A stretch of DNA of 64,000 nt from Paraburkholderia sp. C35 (GTDB lineage Bacteria > Pseudomonadota > Gammaproteobacteria > Burkholderiales > Burkholderiaceae), in NCBI RefSeq assembly GCF_003121405.1, contig NZ_QBUY01000025.1, forward strand, positions 23,390 to 87,389, in the 5' to 3' direction. The notes beneath the pieces were generated by a model, which saw only the letters and a list, made by a program, of their open reading frames with translations, did not search any database and was not told the origin of the DNA. The position numbers and the translations under genes were made by a program. Shown here one piece after another: positions 42,517 through 50,469 of the stretch; position 1 is the stretch's first letter; each line of letters starts with the position of its first letter.

Positions 42517-43362
42517 TTGATTGCCGTCGCACTCGTCTTCTATTTCGCCATTGCTGTTCTCATTGCAGCAATCGCTCTATTGCCGCCAATCCGTCTGGCA
42601 ATCTTCGGTGGCATAGCCGATTTGCATGCCCGCTTCATGCAGCGGGCATCGAATAACGCATTGAAGGCTAAAGCACAATTAAGCTATTCGGCAAAAATGT
42701 CTCAAGCGACAATTGCCGATATGCAAAACTTACTGGCTAAACGGCGCTTGCTGATTTTATCGACGGCAGGTATTCTTGCGACGCCGCCATTAGTGGCTAT
42801 TGCATTACGCGGCAAACAGTTATTCCAGTTCGATGACATTTCCAGGTCACCGGACGAAAAAATCGCCCAATTGCTCAATGGCGAACAGCTGGTGCCGCCT
42901 CCGCCGCTGCCGCCCGAAGCCTTTGCCACACAGGAGGTCGAGCAGATCCGGCCGGCGCTGAAAGATGCAAGCCGCGACTGGAACCTGCTCGATGCGGATT
43001 TCCGGACGCGTCTATTGCTCGTTTATAAAATCATGCGCGAGCAACATGGCTACGAAATGGCTTTACTGGAAGGTTACCGGAGTCCTGAAAGGCAAAACCG
43101 TCTCGCGCAAATGGGTAGCAATGTCACCAATGCCGCTGCATTCCAAAGCTATCATCAATACGGCCTCGCGGCTGACAATGCCTTTTTGCGCGACGGCAAG
43201 ATCGTCATTTCCGAAAAAGATCCCTGGGCCATGCGTGGCTATCAGCTATACGGTCAAGTCGCCGAACAGGTGGGACTGACATGGGGCGGACGCTGGAAAA
43301 TGATGGATCTTGGACACGTCGAATATCACAAGCCCGGTTTCGTGATCGGTCGCAATCGCTAA
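42517..43362 (+). CDS. T6SS-associated M15 peptidase (TagX-like)
   Basis: A 281-residue membrane-anchored M15-family (VanY/D-Ala-D-Ala carboxypeptidase) peptidase. Two hydrophobic segments (about 2-25 and 73-97) precede a periplasmic domain with zinc motif S211-Y-H213-Q-Y-G-L-A-A-D220 and the second site DLGHVEYH (H267, E269). TagX of Acinetobacter is a M15-type peptidoglycan hydrolase needed for T6SS assembly, and location 165 bases before tssM suggests the same role. The start is TTG 42517. The first half uses markedly AT-richer codons than its neighbours. Confidence 0.78.
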   Translation: MIAVALVFYFAIAVLIAAIALLPPIRLAIFGGIADLHARFMQRASNNALKAKAQLSYSAKMSQATIADMQNLLAKRRLLILSTAGILATPPLVAIALRGKQLFQFDDISRSPDEKIAQLLNGEQLVPPPPLPPEAFATQEVEQIRPALKDASRDWNLLDADFRTRLLLVYKIMREQHGYEMALLEGYRSPERQNRLAQMGSNVTNAAAFQSYHQYGLAADNAFLRDGKIVISEKDPWAMRGYQLYGQVAEQVGLTWGGRWKMMDLGHVEYHKPGFVIGRNR

Positions 43363-43527
43363 ATGTTAAATCGCGCTTTTGATCCGCCATGTGACATGCA
43401 CATTGCGTCATTCAACATTTTATTCACGACGCATTGAAACGCATGAGCAAACAGTCGTTAAAGGCTGATTGCACTGCATTAGACGTCTTTTCACACGCTA
43501 TTCCTATCATCAAGACCTGACAGGCTT

Positions 43528-46500
43528 ATGCAACGCTTCCTCAACGGGTTGACCTCCAGACGCACGCTGACCGTGATTGGCGTACTCGCGTTCGCGGCCG
43601 TGCTGTTCGTCGGCGCGGATTACTTCGAGATCGATTTCATCTGGCCAGCCATCGCGGTCGGCGCGCTGATTGCGCTGTTACTGATCGTGTGGATCGTCAA
43701 ACGTATCCGAATTCATCGCGCGAACAGCAAGCTGGGCGAGATGCTCGAGCAGCAGGCGCAGGCGGGCAGCGAAGCGACGGCCACCACACCCGCTGCGGCA
43801 TCGCCGCTGCGCGGCGCCGATCTCGACGTGCTGCGCACGCGTCTCGTCGATGCCGTGAAGACCATCAAGACGTCGAAGATCGGCCAGACCTCGGGTGGCT
43901 CGGCGCTGTATGAATTGCCGTGGTACATCGTGATCGGCAACCCGGCAGCGGGCAAGAGCAGCGCGGTGCTGAACTCGGGCCTGCAGTTTCCGTTCGCCGA
44001 CAAGAACGACGCCGTCGTGCACGGCATAGGCGGCACGCGGAACTGCGACTGGTTCTTCACGACGGAAGGCATTCTGCTCGATACGGCGGGGCGCTATTCC
44101 GTGCATGAAGAAGACCGCACCGAATGGCTCGGCTTTCTGGGGCTGCTCAAGCGTTATCGTCCGAAAGCACCGATCAACGGGATCATCGTCACGGCGAGCA
44201 TCGCCGAACTGACGGGCAACAAGCCGGAGTTCGCGATCAATCTCGCGAAGAACCTGCGCCAGCGCGTGCAGGAACTCACGGAAAAGCTCGAAGTATTCGC
44301 GCCCGTCTACGTGATGTTCACGAAGGCCGACCTGATTACCGGCTTCACCGAATTCTTCAGCGGCAGCGAGCGTCACGAATACGACCGCGTATGGGGCGCT
44401 ACCCTGCCCTACGAACCGGACGAGAAGCGCGATGTCGTCGCACAGTTCGACCAGCATTTCGAAGATCTGTATGAAGGCCTGAAGGAAATCAGCGTTGCAC
44501 AACTGTCCATCAGCCGCGGCAACGCGCTCTCGCCGGGCCAGCTGAGTTTCCCGCTCGAATTCTCGACCATCAAGCCGTCGCTGCGCGCGTTCATCGCGAC
44601 GCTGTTCGAGAACAACCCGTTCCAGTACAAGCCGATTTTCCGCGGCTTCTATTTCACCAGCGCATTGCAGGAAGGCGAGACGAATAGCGCCGCTGCGCAG
44701 CGTATCGCCAACCGCTTCGGTCTTAGCGCCGATGCGTTGCCGAAGCCGCAGAGCACGTTTTCGAAGAATGGCTTCTTCCTGCGCGACCTGTTTTCCAAGG
44801 TCATTTTCGCCGACCGGCAGACGGTGCGGCAGTTCGCCAGCCCAGCCAAGGCCCGTTTGCGTTATGCGACGTTCTTCGGCTTCGTCGTGATTCTCGCGCT
44901 CGCGATGGGCGGCTGGACGTGGTCGACGATCGGCAATCAGCAGCTTGCAGCCAACGTGCAGGCCGACCTCGACAACGTCATGCGTATGCAGCAGGGCCGC
45001 AACGATCTGCAATCGCGCCTGCAGGCAATGGACGTGCTCGAAGACCGCATCGAACAACTCGAACAGTTCCGCCGCGAGCGCCCGCTGTCGGTTTCGCTCG
45101 GCCTGTATCAGGGCGATCGTCTCGAACAGCGTCTGTTGGCCGAGTACTACAACGGTATCAAGCAGATCATGCTGACGCCCGTTTCGCAGAGCCTTGCGTC
45201 CTTTCTGAAAGATGTCGACGCGCATCCCGACCAGCTCGCGCCAATGACCCACACGCCCGACTCCGGCGCGATCCCCGTGTCGGCGCATACGGCGATGACA
45301 TCGGCGGCACAAGGCGGCCTGTATAGCGATGCCTCGCCGACCAACGTCGAGGATGCGTACAACGCATTGAAGACCTACCTGATGCTGTCCGACAAGCGTC
45401 ACGTCGAAGCGGCCCATCTGACCGATCAGGTCGCGCGCTTCTGGCGCGGCTGGCTGGAACAGAATCGCGGCAACATGCCACGCGACGAGATGATCAAAAG
45501 CGCCGAGCGCATGATCACCTTCTATCTGTCGCGCGTCAGTGACGACGACTGGCCGATGATCGACGCGAACCTCTCGCTCATCGATCAAACGCGCGACAAC
45601 CTGCGCCGCGTGGTGCGCGGCATGCCGGCACGCCAGCGCGTGTACGAAGAGATCAAGGCACGCGCATCGACTCGCTTTGCGCCGATGACCATCGCACGCA
45701 TCGTCGGCGAGAACAACACGGGGCTGATCGCAGGCAGTTACGCGATTCCCGGCACCTTCACGCGCGATGCGTGGTTCCAGTACGTGCAGCCCGCGATCCG
45801 CGATGCCGCGACCAAGGAACTGCAGGCGAAGGACTGGGTGCTCAACACTTCCGCACGTGACGATCTCACGCTCGAAGGCAGCCCCGAACAGATCCAGAAG
45901 GCGCTGGTCGGCATGTACAAGACCGAGTATGCACAGCACTGGCAGAAGTTCATGCAGGGCATCGCGGTCCAAAGTTTCGGCAACTTCAATCAGGCAGTCG
46001 ATTCGATGAACCGTCTCGGCGATCCGCAGGATTCGCCTATTCGCAAGGTACTCGAAACCGCGTACGAGCAGACGTCGTGGGACAACCCATCGCTCGCGAA
46101 CGTTGCGCTGAAGACTGCGCAAGGCGGCGTCGTGAACTGGGTCAAGCAATGGTTCTCGCGCAGCCCTGCTGCACAGCTCAATGCCAATGTCGACATCAAC
46201 GGCAAACCCGTCGATCTGCCGATGGGCCCCGTCGGCGCGGACTTTGCGGGCCTCGCGCGCATCGTCGTGAAGAATGGCGATGTGTCGCTGCTGCGCGGCT
46301 ATATGGATTCGCTGTCGAAGGTGCGCACGCGCTTCAACGTGCTGAAGAATCAGGGCGATCCGGGTCCGGGCGCGCGTCAGTTGATGCAGCAGACGCTCGA
46401 CGGCAACGGTTCCGAACTCGCCGACTCCCTCAAGTACGTCGACGAACAGATGCTCACGGGTCTCACCGACGCGCAACGCAAGGCGCTGCGCCCGCTGCTC

Positions 46501-47373
46501 GTGCGTCCGCTGATGCAGGCCTATGCCGTCGTGATCCAGCCCGCCAGCGCGGAAGTCAACAAGGTGTGGAATGCGCAGGTGTATCAGCCGTTCCAGGCAT
46601 CGCTGGCAAACAAATATCCGTTTGCAGGCGACGCAAAGGTGGAGGCAGGTGCGGGCGAAATTGCGCAGGTGTTCGGCCCGGATGGCAGCGTTGCGAAGTT
46701 TGTCGGCAATACGCTCGGCCCCCTCGCGGTGCGGCGCGGCGATACGCTGACTGCGCGCACGTGGGGCGACATGGGCCTCGCGCTCACGCCCGACTTCACC
46801 AACGGCTTTGCGCGCTGGGTCGCGCCGCTGGCAGGCGGCGCGGCGGGTGGCGCACAGGGTTCGTCGGAACCGCAGACGGTGTTCCAGATCCTGCCGCAGC
46901 CGAGCAGCGGCACCACGGAGTACACGGTCGGCATCGACGGGCAGCAACTGCGCTATCGCAACACGCCGCCGCAATGGACCAACTTCGTGTGGCCCAATCC
47001 GTCGGGTTCGCCGGGCGCGACGCTGTCGGCCACAACGTTCGATGGCCGCACCATTCAGCTGGTCAACGAACCGGGACGCTATGGTCTGGAGAAGCTCATC
47101 AATAGCGCACAGCGCAAGCGCCGCCCCGATGGCACGTTCGATCTCACCTGGACGCAAGGCAACGTGACCGTGGCCGTGAGCATGCGCATCATCAGCACCT
47201 CACAGGCAACGGCAAGCGGCGATGCGCCTCAGCAACAGACGCTACGCGGCCTGAAGCTGCCTTCGTCGGTCGCGGATGTGGGCGCAACCACGCCAACGCC
47301 GATGGCAACGGCAGTCACGCCACTCACGGCGACAGCGGCTATTGCAGCCACCAACAACGGGAGCGCGCAATGA
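43528..47373 (+). CDS. tssM: T6SS membrane-complex protein TssM (IcmF)
   Basis: The 1281-residue inner-membrane protein of the TssJLM complex spanning the envelope. Two N-terminal membrane segments (about 12-30 and 34-55), a cytoplasmic NTPase-like domain with Walker A GNPAAGKSS (about 136-144), a third membrane segment near 447-465, and a large periplasmic part with the C-terminal TssJ-binding region. It ends in a Thr/Ala-rich tail. Its stop overlaps tagF by 4 bases. TssL is encoded at the other end of the cluster. Confidence 0.97.
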   Translation: MQRFLNGLTSRRTLTVIGVLAFAAVLFVGADYFEIDFIWPAIAVGALIALLLIVWIVKRIRIHRANSKLGEMLEQQAQAGSEATATTPAAASPLRGADLDVLRTRLVDAVKTIKTSKIGQTSGGSALYELPWYIVIGNPAAGKSSAVLNSGLQFPFADKNDAVVHGIGGTRNCDWFFTTEGILLDTAGRYSVHEEDRTEWLGFLGLLKRYRPKAPINGIIVTASIAELTGNKPEFAINLAKNLRQRVQELTEKLEVFAPVYVMFTKADLITGFTEFFSGSERHEYDRVWGATLPYEPDEKRDVVAQFDQHFEDLYEGLKEISVAQLSISRGNALSPGQLSFPLEFSTIKPSLRAFIATLFENNPFQYKPIFRGFYFTSALQEGETNSAAAQRIANRFGLSADALPKPQSTFSKNGFFLRDLFSKVIFADRQTVRQFASPAKARLRYATFFGFVVILALAMGGWTWSTIGNQQLAANVQADLDNVMRMQQGRNDLQSRLQAMDVLEDRIEQLEQFRRERPLSVSLGLYQGDRLEQRLLAEYYNGIKQIMLTPVSQSLASFLKDVDAHPDQLAPMTHTPDSGAIPVSAHTAMTSAAQGGLYSDASPTNVEDAYNALKTYLMLSDKRHVEAAHLTDQVARFWRGWLEQNRGNMPRDEMIKSAERMITFYLSRVSDDDWPMIDANLSLIDQTRDNLRRVVRGMPARQRVYEEIKARASTRFAPMTIARIVGENNTGLIAGSYAIPGTFTRDAWFQYVQPAIRDAATKELQAKDWVLNTSARDDLTLEGSPEQIQKALVGMYKTEYAQHWQKFMQGIAVQSFGNFNQAVDSMNRLGDPQDSPIRKVLETAYEQTSWDNPSLANVALKTAQGGVVNWVKQWFSRSPAAQLNANVDINGKPVDLPMGPVGADFAGLARIVVKNGDVSLLRGYMDSLSKVRTRFNVLKNQGDPGPGARQLMQQTLDGNGSELADSLKYVDEQMLTGLTDAQRKALRPLLVRPLMQAYAVVIQPASAEVNKVWNAQVYQPFQASLANKYPFAGDAKVEAGAGEIAQVFGPDGSVAKFVGNTLGPLAVRRGDTLTARTWGDMGLALTPDFTNGFARWVAPLAGGAAGGAQGSSEPQTVFQILPQPSSGTTEYTVGIDGQQLRYRNTPPQWTNFVWPNPSGSPGATLSATTFDGRTIQLVNEPGRYGLEKLINSAQRKRRPDGTFDLTWTQGNVTVAVSMRIISTSQATASGDAPQQQTLRGLKLPSSVADVGATTPTPMATAVTPLTATAAIAATNNGSAQ

Positions 47374-48359
47374 GCCAGACCGTGCAGGCGCAAATCGCCT
47401 ATTTCGGCAAGATTCCGTCGCGCGGCGACTTCGTGAAGAGCGCGCACAATCCGCAACTGTTGCAAACGCTCGACCGCTGGATCGCGCAGGCCATGGAACT
47501 GCTCGCGGAAGACCCGCGCTGGAAGATCGTCTACGAAAGCGCGAAGCCGATGCACTTCGCGTTTCTCGGTTCGCGCAGCAAGCTCGCCATCGCCGGGCAT
47601 ATGGTGGCGAGTCAGGATCAGTCGGCGCGGCGCTTCCCGTTTCTCGCGGCAACCGCACTCGAAGTAGACCGTCCGCTCGCCTTCTTTGCGCGCAGCCCGC
47701 TTGCGTTCGCACGGCTATGGTCGCGCGTGGCCACGCAAATGAAGCCTCTGCTGGATGCGACAGAACCCGCGGGTGCATTGCAGGCACTCGGCGACACGCA
47801 GGTGCCCATCGAGATCGCCGGTCCCGGCAATCCGCACGACGGCACCTTCAACGATTTCGTCGAGCATCAGACGCTGTCCGGTCTCGAACAGATGTTGCTT
47901 GCGAGTGGCCACCCCGTGCGGCTGCGCGGCGCCATGCTCGCGCTCGGTTCGCTGTTGCGGCCCGTGATGACGAGCGGAACGTCGCACCTGGAACGCGGGC
48001 TCACGCTGCCTTTGCCGAGTGATCCGTTCTATCGCTCGCTGGTCGCGGCGTTCTGGCTCGAACTGATCGCGCCGTTCGTGGCGCATGCGGATTTCGAACT
48101 GGCCATTTTTATCGGCACGATCGCGCAGCGCGAACGGCTCGTGATCGGCTTCAATGGCGCATCGGCAAAAACGCTGCATAGCGTCGTCGATCCGCAGGCG
48201 TACGCACAGCACAACATCGACATCGACGATCCCGAATGGATCGACGAACACGCACAAAACGACCATGGCATCAGCAAGCTCGTCAGCTACCTCGATCAAC
48301 CGCAACTCTCGCTGCGTGTCAGCATCGACACGTTCCGCGAAGCGTTCGCCGGAGCATGA
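47370..48359 (+). CDS. tagF: T6SS-associated protein TagF
   Basis: A 329-residue TagF family protein (SciT-like), recognised by IAYFGKIPSRGDFVKS at residues about 8-23, followed by LAIAGHMVASQDQSARRFPF. TagF negatively controls T6SS assembly in Pseudomonas and is linked to threonine-phosphorylation switches in some systems; no kinase or phosphatase (PpkA/PppA) is seen here. The start overlaps tssM (ATGA). The OmpA-type gene follows 4 bases after its stop. Confidence 0.93.
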   Translation: MSQTVQAQIAYFGKIPSRGDFVKSAHNPQLLQTLDRWIAQAMELLAEDPRWKIVYESAKPMHFAFLGSRSKLAIAGHMVASQDQSARRFPFLAATALEVDRPLAFFARSPLAFARLWSRVATQMKPLLDATEPAGALQALGDTQVPIEIAGPGNPHDGTFNDFVEHQTLSGLEQMLLASGHPVRLRGAMLALGSLLRPVMTSGTSHLERGLTLPLPSDPFYRSLVAAFWLELIAPFVAHADFELAIFIGTIAQRERLVIGFNGASAKTLHSVVDPQAYAQHNIDIDDPEWIDEHAQNDHGISKLVSYLDQPQLSLRVSIDTFREAFAGA

Positions 48360-48363
48360 CACC

Positions 48364-49290
48364 ATGACGACGCGCATCAGACGCAACGTGATCGCAGCGG
48401 CACTGCTCGCGCTAACGGCAAGCGGCTCTGCACTCGCCGACAATGCAGGCCCCGCGAACGTCACACCCGTCGATAACAGCGGCGTTCAGGTCCGCACTAC
48501 TGTGCTGCCCGCTTCTGGTTCCGCCGCTATGTCGAACACCTCTGCGCCTGTTGCGACGGGTGCAGTCACGTCTGCACCGCCGGCGGCCAATGCGGCGCCC
48601 GGCCAGGTCGTGGTCGGCGGCAAGTTGCCGGACGAAGCCACCAAGGCTGCAGTGCTCGCTCGTTTGCGCGACACGTATGGCGCGGCGAATGTGGTCGATC
48701 AGATCGAAATCGGCGATGTCGCCACGCCGCCCAACTGGAGCGCGAATGTACAGAAGCTGATCGGGCCGGAGTTGAAGCAGATCAGCAAAGGGCAACTGAA
48801 AATCGACGGCACGTCGGTCGAAGTGAAAGGCGAAGTGCGTAATGAAGCACAGCGCCAGCAGCTCGCCAGCGACATGGCGAACGCATTGAATCCGACCTAT
48901 ACGGTCAAGAACGCGTTGCGCGTCAGTGCATCGGAACAGGGGCTGCTCGATCAGACGCTCGCTAACCGCACCATCGAATTCGAAACGGGCAGCGCAACGT
49001 TGACGCCTCAAGGCCGCACGATTCTCGATCAGATGGCGGCCGTGCTGGCGAGGATCACGACACGGCAGGTCGAGATCATCGGGCACACGGATACATCGGG
49101 TAACCGCACCACGAATATCGCGTTAAGCCAGGCGCGCGCCGATGCTGTGAAGGGTTATCTCGTCGCGAAGGGTATTTCGCCACAGCAACTGTCGACGCTC
49201 GGCGTTGGACCCGATCAGCCGATTGCGTCGAACGATACGGCTGATGGCCGCGCGCGCAATCGACGCATCGAATTCCGCGCGGGCTCCTGA
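48364..49290 (+). CDS. OmpA-family protein with BON-like domain
   Basis: A 308-residue exported protein: signal peptide about 1-26 (ALLALTASGSALA), a low-complexity Ala/Pro/Thr region, a BON/OmpATb-like domain about 70-190 (PDEATKAAVLARLRDTYG, then LKIDGTSVEVKGEV), and a C-terminal OmpA peptidoglycan-binding domain (about 198-308) with IIGHTDTSGNRTTNI and GRARNRRIEF. It probably anchors the T6SS membrane complex to peptidoglycan. ATG 48364 follows the TagF stop; the open frame upstream lies inside tagF. It is convergent with tssA. Confidence 0.88.
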   Translation: MTTRIRRNVIAAALLALTASGSALADNAGPANVTPVDNSGVQVRTTVLPASGSAAMSNTSAPVATGAVTSAPPAANAAPGQVVVGGKLPDEATKAAVLARLRDTYGAANVVDQIEIGDVATPPNWSANVQKLIGPELKQISKGQLKIDGTSVEVKGEVRNEAQRQQLASDMANALNPTYTVKNALRVSASEQGLLDQTLANRTIEFETGSATLTPQGRTILDQMAAVLARITTRQVEIIGHTDTSGNRTTNIALSQARADAVKGYLVAKGISPQQLSTLGVGPDQPIASNDTADGRARNRRIEFRAGS

Positions 49291-49298
49291 CGTTGCAC

Positions 49299-49328
49299 AG
49301 CGCGCTGTTCTGATGAGCAGCGCGCTTT
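49299..49328. terminator. Possible terminator between ompA-type gene and tssA
   Basis: AGCGCGCT (49299-49306) and AGCGCGCT (49319-49326), themselves complementary, form an 8-bp stem with a 12-base loop, followed by TTT on the plus strand. It sits in the 43-base gap between convergent genes. The T-run is short. Confidence 0.45.
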
Positions 49329-49333
49329 CGTAT

Positions 49334-50455
49334 CTAGTTGTTCTCTTCGGGCTTCACGCCCAGCATTTCACGGATGTGAGCGAGCGAGCCGTCGTCCTTG
49401 ACGACCGTTGCGAGCCATTGATGCAATGGCATATCCGCCCACTCCGCAGCCTTGTCGGCGAGATACGCAGCAGGACTGTGCGGCTCCGTGTGTCGAAAGA
49501 AACGGGCCACGGCGCGCAACTGCGCCACTGCCTGTGCACGGGTTTGAATGACGCCCGGCGTCGGATTCGCTACGTTCGTGGTCGGCATGGGCAACGGCGG
49601 CTCCCCTAGCGGCGCCGCTCGAAACGACGGCTCGCTGCGTTCTTCGACAGCGTGGGGTTGTGATTGCGTCTGCGGCGCAGGTTGCGCCGTCGTGGTTGCA
49701 CCGACATCTTTCGCAAAGCGCTCGACCAGTCGATACACGGCTTCATACGCATCTTTCGCCTGACGGAAACTCGGCGCGGCGTCGCCCGCGTGGCGCTCCA
49801 GTTCGCTTTCGAACGACAGCATGGCCGCCTCGAATGCGCGGAGATCCGCAAGCAGCACCGTGTAGAACGCGGGCTGCGTGGCCCGCTTCGACATCTCGAT
49901 CTGCTCATTCGACGGCTTGCCACGTGCAATATCGTCTGCATGTTCAGGGTCGCGTTTGACCGCCTGCGCGACGTGCGTGGCGACATCCCAGTCCAGCGTG
50001 CTGAATGCACTGCCCGGCGCCTGCGTGACGGGAAGCGCGCGCAGCAATTCCGCCGTGCGCACTACCAGCCAGCCGATATTCCCCAGCCGGTACTCGGCGT
50101 CGTCACCATCAACGAGTGGATGCAAACCCTCCCAGTAACGCTCGCATAGCCCAGCCAGCAGCGAATAGCCTTGCGTAAGACCTACCGCGCCTTCTTCTAT
50201 TGCCAGTGCTTCCGTGAGCCACGCAGCAAGACGCAGATCTTTGGTCTGTGCTTTCAGCAACGCCGTGCATTGTTCGATGACGAACGACCAGTCGGCTTCC
50301 TTGATTTCGGTAACCCATTCGCCCTGGTCCAGCGATGCATCATCGAAACGGCGCGCGTGCTGGATCGCATCGAATTCAGCCGAGAACAGCAGATCTTCGC
50401 CGCAAGGCGAGGCATCGCTGATGGGTTCAAGCAACGTAGTGAAATTGGTCGACAT
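49334..50455 (-). CDS. tssA: T6SS component TssA (ImpA N-terminal domain)
   Basis: The 373-residue TssA has the ImpA N-terminal domain (LEPISDASPCGEDLLFSAEF, then EADWSFVIEQCTALLKAQTKD) and a shorter C-terminal segment ending with HQWLATVVKDDGSLAHI. TssA proteins initiate and guide sheath polymerisation at the baseplate. It is the last gene of the minus-strand block, 14 bases after clpV. Confidence 0.93.
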   Translation of the reverse strand: MSTNFTTLLEPISDASPCGEDLLFSAEFDAIQHARRFDDASLDQGEWVTEIKEADWSFVIEQCTALLKAQTKDLRLAAWLTEALAIEEGAVGLTQGYSLLAGLCERYWEGLHPLVDGDDAEYRLGNIGWLVVRTAELLRALPVTQAPGSAFSTLDWDVATHVAQAVKRDPEHADDIARGKPSNEQIEMSKRATQPAFYTVLLADLRAFEAAMLSFESELERHAGDAAPSFRQAKDAYEAVYRLVERFAKDVGATTTAQPAPQTQSQPHAVEERSEPSFRAAPLGEPPLPMPTTNVANPTPGVIQTRAQAVAQLRAVARFFRHTEPHSPAAYLADKAAEWADMPLHQWLATVVKDDGSLAHIREMLGVKPEENN

Positions 50456-50469
50456 GATTGCGGAAAATC

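Noticed and set aside
43678..47157. A 1159-codon open frame on the minus strand opposite tssM
   Set aside because: It is a mirror of tssM created by high third-position GC; its sequence is Arg/His/Leu-rich without domains, and tssM is a certain gene with conserved domains on the other strand.
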